A stretch of 64,000 nucleotides of DNA from Candidatus Angelobacter sp. Gp1-AA117 (lineage in GTDB: Bacteria > Acidobacteriota > Terriglobia > Terriglobales > Acidobacteriaceae), in NCBI GenBank assembly GCA_003223515.1, contig QHVI01000027.1:38852-102851 (forward strand), given 5' to 3'. The position numbers were made by a program, and so were the translations under genes. Numbering within the stretch: position 1 is the first letter of the stretch; each line of letters begins with the position of its first letter. A model generated the notes under the pieces. The model ran no database searches. It worked only from the letters and a program-made list of their open reading frames with translations, and was not told where the DNA came from. Below are positions 1-8,341 of this stretch, in pieces.

Positions 1-1023
1 CAACAGCGATGCGTTATCGAACAGGATTTCGTCGGAGCGAAGCACCGCATCCACCTTGCGACCGAACAACTCGAACACGTTCCATTCGTAGTACACGGGA
101 GCAATGTAATAGGTCTGGTTTTGCGCATTCAGCGGACGCTGCGCGCTCCACTGATAACGGCGGGAGGCGCGCGGCAGTATGGCCGTGAACGCAAAGCTCA
201 GCTTCTGCCGCAGTCCTGGATCGCCGACCTTGTTGATCGCCCGCCAGAGTTCGAGCAGGGCGATGGCATTGCGCGGCGAGAAAAAATCCGATGTCCGGAT
301 AAGGCCAGCTTTCCTGAGTCCCGAGCGGCTGAACATTTCCCGGTCCTCGGTGATGGGCAGCGACGGCACCTCTGACTGCCGTGCATCCTGTGCTGCCTCC
401 TCAATCATGTGCAGATCGAAACCGGAAACCGGCTGCTCCGTCAAACGCCCCTCCGTGTTCCGCGCCACGACTTCCACGGGAGTGTCCGCACTTCGTTTCC
501 ATCTGCGACGCGCAAACGGGTGCTTGCAGCCCGGACAGGCCTTCGGAGCCTCTCCTTTTGACGAGAGATGGCGGTAATAGATAAGGGGAGCCTCGCAGGA
601 CGGGCAGAGATAGGTGAACGACCAGACGGTGCGCACCATCTCCACTTCTGCTCCGTCGCTCACCCGGCGAGTGGCGTAGAGACTCCCGATGGCCTTGCGG
701 GCCTGGCTGACTACTTCCTCCGCTCTCTCCGTGAAGTCCTCCGGACTGACCCTGGTGGCGTATCCGCGCGCGATATGGCGTCCCAGTGCCGAAATATCGC
801 TCAGCTTCGCCTTGCGCCCGAGACGCACGGAGGCTAAGCCGGTCATGCCGGAGCCGCCGAAGAAGTCGGCGACGACTTCGCCCGGTCTCGTGAAGGTCTC
901 GATGAAGGGCTCGATTGCCGCGACGGGCACCTTGGTAAGGTAGCTGTGGCAGTTGTAAATGGGGTCCGTTCGTGGTGCGGTGATGATCGCGGGCAGCTCG
1001 GTTAACTTGGAGGGTACAATCAC
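1..1023 (-). CDS. DNA methyltransferase with Zn-ribbon insert, 3' end off window
   Basis: SAM-dependent DNA methyltransferase, visible for 341 codons and open at the left edge. The frame starts at GTG 1023, with AAAGGAAAA upstream as the ribosome site. Residues about 51-62 read DFFGGSGMTGLA, the SAM-binding motif I, followed by an acidic strand-end (LSDIS). Residues about 135-170 carry two CxxC pairs (CPSCEAP and CPGCKHP) forming a zinc ribbon. Motif I near the N-terminus, followed by a Zn-ribbon insert, resembles the large DUF1156-like methylases found in defence islands. The catalytic DPPY-type motif would lie beyond the edge. The gene is divergent from a small XRE regulator and nuclease-like genes, which suggests the modification part of a restriction-like locus. 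Methyltransferase identity is clear; the subfamily is inference. Confidence 0.8.
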   Translation of the reverse strand, partial: MIVPSKLTELPAIITAPRTDPIYNCHSYLTKVPVAAIEPFIETFTRPGEVVADFFGGSGMTGLASVRLGRKAKLSDISALGRHIARGYATRVSPEDFTERAEEVVSQARKAIGSLYATRRVSDGAEVEMVRTVWSFTYLCPSCEAPLIYYRHLSSKGEAPKACPGCKHPFARRRWKRSADTPVEVVARNTEGRLTEQPVSGFDLHMIEEAAQDARQSEVPSLPITEDREMFSRSGLRKAGLIRTSDFFSPRNAIALLELWRAINKVGDPGLRQKLSFAFTAILPRASRRYQWSAQRPLNAQNQTYYIAPVYYEWNVFELFGRKVDAVLRSDEILFDNASLL

Positions 1024-1071
1024 CGTTTTTCCTTTGAAATCCAGCAACTAAATGCCAGATGTGTGACGTTA

Positions 1072-1083
1072 AGTCTGTAGACT
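1072..1083. promoter_or_regulatory. Palindromic operator candidate (C-box-like)
   Basis: AGTCTGTAGACT is a palindrome with 5-nt arms (AGTCT/AGACT). It sits between the divergent methyltransferase start (1023) and the XRE start (1137). C proteins of restriction-modification systems bind GACT/AGTC-type boxes in just this position, so it is a natural operator for the neighbouring XRE protein. A wider weak symmetry (GTGT...ACAC) surrounds it. Function is inferred from position. Confidence 0.4.
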
Positions 1084-1136
1084 CATTGTTTACACATTTC
1101 TAGCCTTAATCGCAAGTAGAAAACCACGGCGGAAGT

Positions 1137-1364
1137 GTGAAACGCAACCCTAAAGAAATATTCGGCCAAAACGTCCGGCGCGTCCGTCAGCAGATAGGGT
1201 TGTCCCAGGAAGAGCTCGCCTTCCGCGCCAAGCTGCACCGCACCTACATTAGTTCAATAGAGCGTGGTGTCCGCAACGTCTCGCTGGAAAACATCTTTGC
1301 CATCGCCAAAGCCCTGGAAGTGCCGCCCGGCGAGCTGCTGAAGCCTGTCGATTCCGGGGGATAG
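1137..1364 (+). CDS. Small XRE-family regulator, C-protein-like
   Basis: A 75-residue DNA-binding protein consisting almost entirely of one XRE helix-turn-helix (residues about 8-63), with the typical LSQEELAFRA recognition region and SSIERG turn. The GTG start has a GGCGGAAG ribosome site immediately upstream. Size and position match controller (C) proteins of restriction-modification systems, which autoregulate and delay nuclease expression. The stop is 3 bases before the next ATG, so it is translationally coupled to the nuclease-like gene, and it is divergent from the methyltransferase. A palindrome at 1072-1083 is a plausible operator. It could instead be a general repressor. Confidence 0.85.
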   Translation: MKRNPKEIFGQNVRRVRQQIGLSQEELAFRAKLHRTYISSIERGVRNVSLENIFAIAKALEVPPGELLKPVDSGG

Positions 1365-1367
1365 CTG

Positions 1368-2831
1368 ATGGGCTTTAAGACTGACAGTAGCTTCCTCCGG
1401 TTCCTGAGCATGGGCGCCATCGGTGTGCGCCAGACCATGAAGCAGCTCAGCGGCATGGGATTCAAGCCCATCGAGCTGGAGCGCTATTGCGCATCGAACA
1501 AGCTCTGGACAACCAAGGTAAAACGCCTTCGCCTGCCGGATGTACTCTGCGTCAAGACGGGACTTAGGTTGGAGGTGCGTGCGAAATCGGACCTCAAGAT
1601 AAGGATGAGTGACGCGCCGAATAATCCGGATCGTCGCTGGGATTCCGGGTTGCGGGATGATGATGTCGCCGCCTTTATCGCCGTCGCCGAAGGGGAGGGT
1701 GGTCCGGTGCCTGCTGACGAAGCTGTATTCTTCTCGGTAAGCGCCTTACGTGCGTCGGTTGGGCAGTCCCAGCTTGGTCCTCCTAAATCCGCATCCGAGG
1801 GTGCCGAGCGCGACAGAACGTGGCCCTCCACCGTGCCCTCATGCGACGGTACGGTCGAGTCCGTCAGCAAGGAAAAGCTCGTCGTGATGATGCAGGTAGG
1901 GGAGGGGGCTACCCGGAAGCAGACCTATACGTTGAACGGAAAGCACGTCTACGTACAGCCCGGCGCGCAATTCAAGGCGGAGGTTTCCATCCTTGCCGGG
2001 GCACCGGAAAAGCAGGCGGATCTCGCCGCCTTCCTGAATAAAAACTATGACCCTCTCGCCGGATTGCAGGAAGCCAATGCCGTGGATCGTTATGCCGCAG
2101 TGAAATCGCTTCCCTACCGCGACGACCTACGCGCGAGAGCGGTTCCTGCGCTTGAAGCGTTGCTCAACAACGAGCAAGAGGAGCGGGTGGCGCTAGAGGC
2201 TGCAGGAGCATCGGCCGTGCTGGGATCCGCCCTCGGCCAGGATCGCATTACGAAAATTTTGTGGGGGGACGGGCGCGAGGACCTGCGGATGGAATCGGTG
2301 CTCATCCTCACGGAGCTTGCCAGCCCATTTGCGCGCGACGAGCTGGTGCGCGTGGCCGGCGATAAGAAATTTGCAGGAAACGAAATACGCCAGGCCGCAG
2401 TCTGGGGACTAGGAAAAGCGGGTCTGAAAGCCTACGACCAGATACTGCCTTACATCGCCGATGAAGATGAAAACGTCGCGCTGCATGCGATAGTAGCTTT
2501 TGGAGTCGACACGCCGGACGTCGTCATCGTGCGACTCGTGGACGAGCTGACGAAAAATGACCAGAGAAGGGCGGCAGCAGCCTCCGAGACATTGCGACTC
2601 ATTGGCAACGAAACCGTGCTCAAATTCCTGATTGAAGCCGCTGCCGGCGGGCACGACTGGGTATTAGCGACGCTGGGCAGATTGCCGGCGGCCCTCGTCC
2701 GGCCTGCTCTTACCGGCTCTGATCTTTTGAAAAAGGTTGCACCGCTGCTGCTATTGAGCGAGGGTTCCAACTGGCTGGCCCCGGAGGATCGCCTGATGGA
2801 CATTGGTTTCCTGGTGAAGCAGAATCTATAG
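1368..2831 (+). CDS. PD-(D/E)XK-like N-terminal domain fused to HEAT repeats
   Basis: A 487-residue protein. Residues about 25-110 look like a restriction-endonuclease fold: a leading helix, LPD (56-58), then RLEVRAK (67-73), then a conserved-looking RWDSGLRDDD stretch (90-99). The usual catalytic E-x-K reads E69-V-R71-A-K73, so lysine is replaced by arginine or displaced by two positions. Residues about 160-205 look beta-rich. From about 210 to the end the sequence is alpha-helical, with HEAT-like repeats (for example RQAAVWGLGKAG and NVALHAIVAFG). The start is coupled to the XRE gene 3 bases upstream. By context this is the nuclease or sensor component of the locus. I do not recognise a named family; the nuclease call is inference from motifs. 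Confidence 0.7.
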   Translation: MGFKTDSSFLRFLSMGAIGVRQTMKQLSGMGFKPIELERYCASNKLWTTKVKRLRLPDVLCVKTGLRLEVRAKSDLKIRMSDAPNNPDRRWDSGLRDDDVAAFIAVAEGEGGPVPADEAVFFSVSALRASVGQSQLGPPKSASEGAERDRTWPSTVPSCDGTVESVSKEKLVVMMQVGEGATRKQTYTLNGKHVYVQPGAQFKAEVSILAGAPEKQADLAAFLNKNYDPLAGLQEANAVDRYAAVKSLPYRDDLRARAVPALEALLNNEQEERVALEAAGASAVLGSALGQDRITKILWGDGREDLRMESVLILTELASPFARDELVRVAGDKKFAGNEIRQAAVWGLGKAGLKAYDQILPYIADEDENVALHAIVAFGVDTPDVVIVRLVDELTKNDQRRAAAASETLRLIGNETVLKFLIEAAAGGHDWVLATLGRLPAALVRPALTGSDLLKKVAPLLLLSEGSNWLAPEDRLMDIGFLVKQNL

Positions 2832-2860
2832 CAACCGCAACAATAGTTTTCTAGGTCAAT

Positions 2861-4507
2861 ATGGCGCAGTTCCGAAAGAACGTCCTCTCACAATACTTGC
2901 GGACCAAGTGTGACAAGCAGCTCCGCCTATCACTGTATTCCCCTCCAGAATTGCAGGCGATGGACTGGCCTGTGCCCTTGGAGGCACGCCCAGCAGTCCA
3001 GATCCTGCGTGATCGTGGCAAGGAGTGGGAGCAGGCCAAGATGCAGGATCTGGAAACCGCCTTCGGAAACCATCTTATCGGTGTAAAGGAGAACGGCAAA
3101 TTCAAGAGAATTGAGCTCGCGGCCGTCCTCGCGGTGAATCCGCCTAGTCCTACAGTCATCGTCCAGGCACGATTCTCTCACCCCGATCTGCGACAGACAT
3201 TTCTGACCAGCATCGGGTTGACCCCGCAGCGCATTGAGCAGATCCCTGCTTTCGGCGCGTTCGAGCCCGATATTGTTCTAGTCAAAACTCCGGCCGATGG
3301 CGAAGTGGAGATACTCCCCACGGGGGACACGACTCCGATTCCGCCAGGAACCCAGCGCAAGGCGCTCCTCGTTTCAGACATAAAGCACGCGGGAGAAGCC
3401 AATTCCAGCTACAGCTCGGAAGTAGCTCTTTACGCGGTGCTCCTTGCCAACTGGCTGCGATTGAATGAACTGGAAAGCAACTTTTTTGTGGCGGATCGCC
3501 TCGGCCTCTGGACACGCGCCAAGGAGACATCGGCTCTTGCCGAGTTGGTGACACGGAATCCCGGTGCCAGTATTAGCGACAGGCTGCAGGCTTTTATCGG
3601 TGACTTGGAAAAGGTAGATTTCCAGATTTTCTTCCAGACCGTCAGCCATTTCTTCAGCCAGGACCTTCCAAGGGTTCTCGCAATCACGGACTGGGCCGCA
3701 CTGGACTGGCACGTGGATTCACGGTGCTCTACATGTGACTTCCTTGGGCATCGCAACTGGCTGCGCGCCTCCGACCGCGGGACTCTCGACGCGAACCGGT
3801 CACACTATTGCGTCACCGCTGCCGAAGACAGCGGTCATCTCAGCAGGCTTTCGACTATCACGCGCGGCGGTCGCAAGACATTGCACCATGCAGGACACAT
3901 TAATGTCACTGCCGTTTCAACCGTCACCACCGCCGATCCGGTATTCGATCTTCACAACGCCCTGAAAGCCGACAGGAACCATCTTCCGCACCGGGCCACC
4001 GCACTTCTTACAGGGGCTGTCAGCGTCGCGGACAACACCACCACGATCGATTTTCCACGATACGCAGACCTGCAGATATTCGTTTCCGTCAACTTTGATC
4101 CCGGAACTGGGCTTTTGTGCGCCCTTGGTTCCGAGGCTCGCTTCAGGCAGCGCGTTCCTTTCGGGCAAACGTCAACAGTTCAGCGTACCTGGAACGCAGA
4201 AGCTCAGACCTTACTCGCATCGACTGCAGAAGAAGAGCGCAGCGTTGTAATGTCGTTCCTTTCCCGGCTTGCCGATGTGTTTGACTTTGTCCATAACACG
4301 GCCGCTGACGGTGGAAGATCAGGACAAACGCTGAGTACCAGCGTTTTAGTTGTTCGATTGGAGATTCGGCGATCTCTTCAAGTTTTAGTCGGAACTGAGA
4401 ACGTTCCACGAGGCTATCGTGGAGTATCCATAAAATTGGTAAATAGACGATTGCACTCGCTTTTACGGAATAGCGGTAGAACAGCGCAGGACCAAAGAAC
4501 AGTATGA
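2861..4507 (+). CDS. RecB/Cas4-like Fe-S nuclease (TM0106-like), 3'-truncated
   Basis: Residues 1-320 fit the Cas4/RecB-type nuclease plan. There is a lone N-terminal cysteine (C17), the PD-(D/E)XK core EPD (135-137) and SDIK (172-175), a Tyr/Glu motif (Y184, E187, Y191), and a late cysteine set C289-x2-C292 and C317 that with C17 could bind a 4Fe-4S cluster. Residues about 388-470 resemble the RNase H-like domain that follows the nuclease in TM0106-type proteins. These are normally fused to a C-terminal helicase of several hundred residues, which is missing here. After about residue 480 (near base 4310) the translation loses family character and overlaps the antisense membrane gene. I read the gene as truncated by a rearrangement. 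It is the last gene of the XRE operon, 30 bases after the HEAT protein. Confidence 0.7.
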   Translation: MAQFRKNVLSQYLRTKCDKQLRLSLYSPPELQAMDWPVPLEARPAVQILRDRGKEWEQAKMQDLETAFGNHLIGVKENGKFKRIELAAVLAVNPPSPTVIVQARFSHPDLRQTFLTSIGLTPQRIEQIPAFGAFEPDIVLVKTPADGEVEILPTGDTTPIPPGTQRKALLVSDIKHAGEANSSYSSEVALYAVLLANWLRLNELESNFFVADRLGLWTRAKETSALAELVTRNPGASISDRLQAFIGDLEKVDFQIFFQTVSHFFSQDLPRVLAITDWAALDWHVDSRCSTCDFLGHRNWLRASDRGTLDANRSHYCVTAAEDSGHLSRLSTITRGGRKTLHHAGHINVTAVSTVTTADPVFDLHNALKADRNHLPHRATALLTGAVSVADNTTTIDFPRYADLQIFVSVNFDPGTGLLCALGSEARFRQRVPFGQTSTVQRTWNAEAQTLLASTAEEERSVVMSFLSRLADVFDFVHNTAADGGRSGQTLSTSVLVVRLEIRRSLQVLVGTENVPRGYRGVSIKLVNRRLHSLLRNSGRTAQDQRTV

Positions 4508-4955
4508 AGACCATAACTACGGCCACTGGTATAAGTATACGGTAAAAAAATGAGTCTTCTTTCCATGAGTGAATCGCAACCGAGAGCATCTGATCTGACC
4601 AAGTGGACCACTTAAATGCATAACTGCCTTCCATGCTCTCGCAATCAGGAATGAACTCCGGCGGATGATGAGCATCGCTCGCCAATACAATCCTCGCCCA
4701 ATTCTGAGGAATGCTCCGAATACTTTGCAGGGGGTGCCTCATAACATTCAACAGGATGCACACGGGTCGAGCGAGGAACAGGGTTGCGAAGAAAAATGCG
4801 CCTTCGATAAATTCATGTGATCCCAGGTCTTCAAGGTTATTACTCGCCCATACTGCCCAATCTTGCGCACGTTTCGTAGATTCATCCGTTCTTAGCAGAA
4901 GAAACGGTGCAACGCATGCCCCGATAAACACATGTCTTAGTGTTCCCCAATGCAC
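4143..4955 (-). CDS. Multi-pass membrane protein with chimeric C-terminus
   Basis: A 270-residue frame starting at GTG 4955; the upstream frame stays open for about 22 codons, so the true start is unsure. It has hydrophobic segments near residues 8-22, 48-70 and 125-170, with polar stretches between. No family is recognised. The last 55 or so residues are simply the complement of the nuclease gene on the other strand and are rich in Arg/Gln/Ser, unlike the rest. The genuine coding part therefore probably ends near 4320, where two truncated genes were joined. Codon use is AT-richer than in genes to the left, suggesting separate origin. Probably a remnant rather than an intact gene. Confidence 0.4.
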   Translation of the reverse strand: MHWGTLRHVFIGACVAPFLLLRTDESTKRAQDWAVWASNNLEDLGSHEFIEGAFFFATLFLARPVCILLNVMRHPLQSIRSIPQNWARIVLASDAHHPPEFIPDCESMEGSYAFKWSTWSDQMLSVAIHSWKEDSFFYRILIPVAVVMVFILFFGPALFYRYSVKASAIVYLPILWILHDSLVERSQFRLKLEEIAESPIEQLKRWYSAFVLIFHRQRPCYGQSQTHRQAGKGTTLQRCALLLQSMRVRSELLRSRYAELLTFARKERAA

Positions 4956-5719
4956 ACAGCCCAGATCGAAAATGCTGTTGCTGCGACGGTTTCGATGATC
5001 GCGAGCAGCGTCGGTTCATTGGCTAAGGCTGATTGTGGCGTGGAGTAGATCCGCACGTTATTTGAGCCATCCAGTTACGGTCCCGGAGCGCTGGATCGAT
5101 AATTTGATTCGAAGGTCATCGGAGTGAAGGCACGCGATGTATTTCTTGTAATAAGCAGTACGGCGCCCCCAAAGAGGAATAAAACCAATTACCCGAGCTC
5201 CTACACAGCGCTCGACGTGTTTCTCGTCTGATTGACTCGCCATTGTGGTGAACTGAGTCTGCCACGGTCGTTAACTGTCAACTCGGAGGGCCGAAACTCC
5301 ATCTCCATTATCACATTTTCAGTATCGGCCTTCACGGCATATTTGCCCGATTCAAACGAAAACCGGAAATGGCAGTTGCGCAAGACAGCAGACGTAAGGT
5401 GGGCCGTACTGTTCAATCTGATCGGCTGCGTAGCAAAGAACGTCGGGAGTGGCAGCACTTATATTGAGGATGAATGATAGTGTTGAATTACGTTGCCCCG
5501 GACCAGGGGCATTTGTGGTCTGAATCTCATCAAAAGTCCACATAGAATGTTAGCTATTTGCCAGGAGGCGGCTGGCGGCTGTCCATTGTATTCGGAACCC
5601 TCGTAAACGCATATTCCTGGCATGTTAACTTCTAAACGACTAGCCCCAAACTACGCTGTTTGCGATGCTAGGAAGACGATTCAACCAAGTCGCTTGCTTT
5701 AGATGAAGTAACGGATAGT
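4956..5719. other. No clearly supported gene; two competing small frames
   Basis: This low-GC stretch holds two mutually antisense open frames, minus 5201-5458 (85 codons) and plus 5232-5477 (81 codons). Neither has a convincing ribosome site or a recognisable family. The minus frame has the more protein-like central composition (alternating polar and hydrophobic residues). The stretch may be the remains of genes lost when the island was rearranged. Confidence 0.3.
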
Positions 5720-5911
5720 ATGCGAAAACAACTACCGCTTGACTGGCCTAGTAGCTGGCATGAAGGCGCACTCGGCCACCAGGTAACATGCTTGTGCTTC
5801 GGTGGGATGCAAACTGTTATCGTCAACAACCGGACAGAGTCACTTCTATCGGCAATCCAAAAAGAGACAGGCCACTCGCGACCGATTGACGCGATTCTAG
5901 CTGCAAGCTAG
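5720..5911 (+). CDS. Small ORF upstream of radical SAM gene, unknown
   Basis: A 63-codon frame with ATG start, ending 13 bases before the radical SAM start and on the same strand, so it could be the first gene of that cassette. It contains two cysteines close together (TCLCFGG) and no recognised domain. The ribosome site is weak (GAAGTAACGG). Its call rests only on position and a clean frame. It could equally be leader sequence. Confidence 0.3.
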   Translation: MRKQLPLDWPSSWHEGALGHQVTCLCFGGMQTVIVNNRTESLLSAIQKETGHSRPIDAILAAS

Positions 5912-5924
5912 GATTTATCAAAAT

Positions 5925-7193
5925 ATGCTGGCACCCTTTTTCACTACTCCACTGACTATTACGAGTCAATTCAGCTTCTGCGGATTGCCGCTGCGGTTGG
6001 ATTCTTATGCCGGGTGCGCGTTTTCTTGTACGTTTTGCTTTGCCCGTGTCAGGGGAGGCAATTCCTTCGGGGACGTTGTGCGAGCTGCCGATAGTGCAAA
6101 GTTGGACCGCATCTTTCGATCCGTGTTCGAGGAAGATGATACGAGCGGTGGCATGGTCCGCCAATTTTTGCGACGACGCGTGCCGATTCATTTTGGCGGT
6201 ATGAGTGACCCATTTCAACCAGCGGAATTGCGCTATCGTGTCACTGAGTCGTTTCTACAAGCGCTCGCGAGATATCGATATCCAACTGTCCTAAGCACGA
6301 GAAGTAAAATGGTAGCGTGTGAGCCGTACATCAATCTGCTTAAGCAACTTGGGAATGTCGTAGTTCAGTTTTCATTCTGTAGTTCACGAGACGAGGTTGC
6401 GGCCCTATTCGAACCGTATTCCACCTCGCCAAGCAACCTTCTCGGTGTTATGTCCACTTTGGCGAGGGAAGGAATAGCAGTTACCTGCAGATGGCAGCCC
6501 TATATCCCAGGAGTGAGTGAGCCTGCTGAGGAATTCGTTTCGAGAATGTCCTCAGTCGGCTGCCGGCACGTGGCGCTGGAACATCTAAAAATTCCAATCG
6601 AGCGGAGCCATCCTTTGTGGGGAAAGTTAACGAAATCCGCTGGGCGGGACTTTTACTCTGAATATAAATCCTTGAACGCACTGCGTGATGGGCGAGAATA
6701 TGTCCTCCCGCCGCAGGCAAAGCTTCCGACGATTCGGGAGGTGGCACGGGCGGTTCGCACCCGGGGAATGACTTTTGGCGCTGCTGATAACGAATTTCAA
6801 TATCTCTCTGATACAGGCTGCTGCTGCAGTGGCGTGGACCAGTTTCCTGGTTTTGAGAACTGGTTCAGATGCCAGATCGGCTGCGCTGTCCGCGAGGGCT
6901 TTGGCAAACGAATCACTTACGGTTCGGTATCTCGTCACTGGGCGCCAATTGGATCATTAGATCGTTTTCTGAATTCTCGCTCCCGTTTGTCTGGACGCAC
7001 TGAACTTTCTGGTTCATTGCACGATCATCTGAGGGCTCGTTGGAACAGCCCTAAAGCGCCAGGCTCGCCGGCCTCATTCTACGGAGTCGTTCCAACCGCT
7101 GAAATCACTTCCGCAGGGAACAAAGTCTATGTCTGGGATAGTAAGATTTTGACAGCGCTAGGAGACCTGAAGGTTTCGGCTGGAGGCCTATAA
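5925..7193 (+). CDS. Radical SAM protein, SPL/Rv2578c-like, with extra Cys cluster
   Basis: A 422-residue radical SAM enzyme. C31-x3-C35-x2-C38 (CAFSCTFC) binds the 4Fe-4S cluster that cleaves S-adenosylmethionine. The start YAGCAFSCTFCFAR, followed by HFGGMSDPFQPAE (about 89-101), is the signature of the spore-photoproduct-lyase/Rv2578c-like branch. A second set C299-C300-C301, C316, C320 could hold an auxiliary cluster or metal. The ATG start has AGGA ten bases upstream. It heads a same-strand cassette with two membrane-anchored paralogues and a DNA methyltransferase, so DNA repair or base modification are plausible roles. No substrate can be assigned from sequence. Confidence 0.85.
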   Translation: MLAPFFTTPLTITSQFSFCGLPLRLDSYAGCAFSCTFCFARVRGGNSFGDVVRAADSAKLDRIFRSVFEEDDTSGGMVRQFLRRRVPIHFGGMSDPFQPAELRYRVTESFLQALARYRYPTVLSTRSKMVACEPYINLLKQLGNVVVQFSFCSSRDEVAALFEPYSTSPSNLLGVMSTLAREGIAVTCRWQPYIPGVSEPAEEFVSRMSSVGCRHVALEHLKIPIERSHPLWGKLTKSAGRDFYSEYKSLNALRDGREYVLPPQAKLPTIREVARAVRTRGMTFGAADNEFQYLSDTGCCCSGVDQFPGFENWFRCQIGCAVREGFGKRITYGSVSRHWAPIGSLDRFLNSRSRLSGRTELSGSLHDHLRARWNSPKAPGSPASFYGVVPTAEITSAGNKVYVWDSKILTALGDLKVSAGGL

Positions 7194-7303
7194 AACTGGA
7201 GCCATAGGCTCATCAAACTCGGTCAGTATTGCAGTTGGTCCGGTGCTCGTTCAAATATCGCGAATGTCCATCTATAATAGCTGCTAATGAGTTGAGGTGA
7301 CTG

Positions 7304-7780
7304 ATGCAAAACCAAATGGTTCTTGCAGGCCTGCTTTTATCGAGTGTGCTTGTAGGTGTTACGATCGGAATTGTGATCTCTGTACTTTGGCAGCGCGAGC
7401 GTGCAAAGCGGTTTCGAGTTTACCATGGCATTCCGAATGTCATCGGGAGGTGGCGATGCACGTGGTTCGATGACGCGCAAGGTCAGGAGCAGCCCAAGGT
7501 GGAAGATACTGTAGAGATTCAGAAGTGGACGACCGAGGGTCAGTTCCTTGCGGTCGGACACCAACCGCAGTTTCATCTCTCTTACCCGATTATGGGAGAA
7601 ATTGACGCTTCGCGCGTGGTGACTCTCGTCTACAAAGCCGCACGCTATCCGTTTGAGCCAAACCGCGGAGTCGCTGTCTTGGAGATGTCAAGAGACGGCA
7701 AGACGATGGATGGGCGCTGGTACGGACGGCGCTCATCAACCCAGTTGGGTGGCGGACTAGTCAGATGTGTACGACTCTAA
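7304..7780 (+). CDS. Membrane-anchored beta-rich protein, paralogue 1
   Basis: 158 residues. A single hydrophobic helix (about 5-28) is followed by a basic RERAKRF stretch, so the C-terminal domain should face the cytoplasm if the positive-inside rule holds. The rest (about 45-158) is beta-rich: it begins NVIGRWRCTW, contains QKWTTEGQF, and ends DGRWYG followed by a Gly-rich strand. The strand spacing and G-x-W start look lipocalin-like. The same layout recurs in the next gene, so the two are tandem paralogues. The ATG has GAGGTG seven bases upstream. The architecture recalls, but does not prove kinship with, TM-plus-beta-barrel effectors such as CBASS Cap15. Function unknown. Confidence 0.7.
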   Translation: MQNQMVLAGLLLSSVLVGVTIGIVISVLWQRERAKRFRVYHGIPNVIGRWRCTWFDDAQGQEQPKVEDTVEIQKWTTEGQFLAVGHQPQFHLSYPIMGEIDASRVVTLVYKAARYPFEPNRGVAVLEMSRDGKTMDGRWYGRRSSTQLGGGLVRCVRL

Positions 7781-7811
7781 GTCTGAAAGCGTCGGACTGG
7801 AGGTGGTCTCG

Positions 7812-8321
7812 ATGAGCGACAATGGCGCAAAGATTCTGATTGCCGTATTAGGATTACTAGGCATCATTATCACCTACATCGTCGCGCCAATTGTGAAGGC
7901 CTGGATAGAGAACAAAAAGTCCGCCAAGAAACGCGCGGCCAATGCATTACCTGACATCATGGGAACAACGTGGGAAGCCGAATGGGACTTCCAGGATGGC
8001 ACCCCGTACACCAAAGAGTCTGTAACGCTCGAAAAGTGGACCAAAGACTTTGAATTTCAGGGCTACGGATTTGTTGTCCATGCCGGTAAACAATACAAGT
8101 ACTCCATTACCGGCGTAGTTTCTCCGGCCCGAGTGGTCGCGTTGACGTGGACCGCCGAAGGATTCCCTACGAAGGGAGCCAACCTTGGCACGGCATGCCT
8201 CCAGCTCTCGCCGGGCTCGAACAGATTGGACGGCAGTTGGGTGGGCCTTGCTCAAGCGGATGACAAGTTTGGGTTGTACACTGGTTCTGTTAGGATGAAA
8301 AAGATTAGAGACTCGCTCTAA
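7812..8321 (+). CDS. Membrane-anchored beta-rich protein, paralogue 2
   Basis: 169 residues from ATG 7812, chosen because GGAGGTGG lies six bases upstream; a GTG at 7767 would overlap the previous gene and lacks such a site. One hydrophobic helix (about 6-27) is followed by a Lys-rich segment (ENKKSAKKR), then a beta-rich domain. Landmarks shared with the preceding gene are the G-x-x-W start (GTTWEAEW), LEKWTKDFEFQG, SPARVVALTW and LDGSWVG. Overall identity is low, so duplication is old or the pair diverged quickly. It follows its paralogue by 31 bases and precedes the methyltransferase by 20, so it is part of one transcript. Function unknown. Confidence 0.7.
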   Translation: MSDNGAKILIAVLGLLGIIITYIVAPIVKAWIENKKSAKKRAANALPDIMGTTWEAEWDFQDGTPYTKESVTLEKWTKDFEFQGYGFVVHAGKQYKYSITGVVSPARVVALTWTAEGFPTKGANLGTACLQLSPGSNRLDGSWVGLAQADDKFGLYTGSVRMKKIRDSL

Positions 8322-8341
8322 TCTCGCATCAAGTCCCTAAA

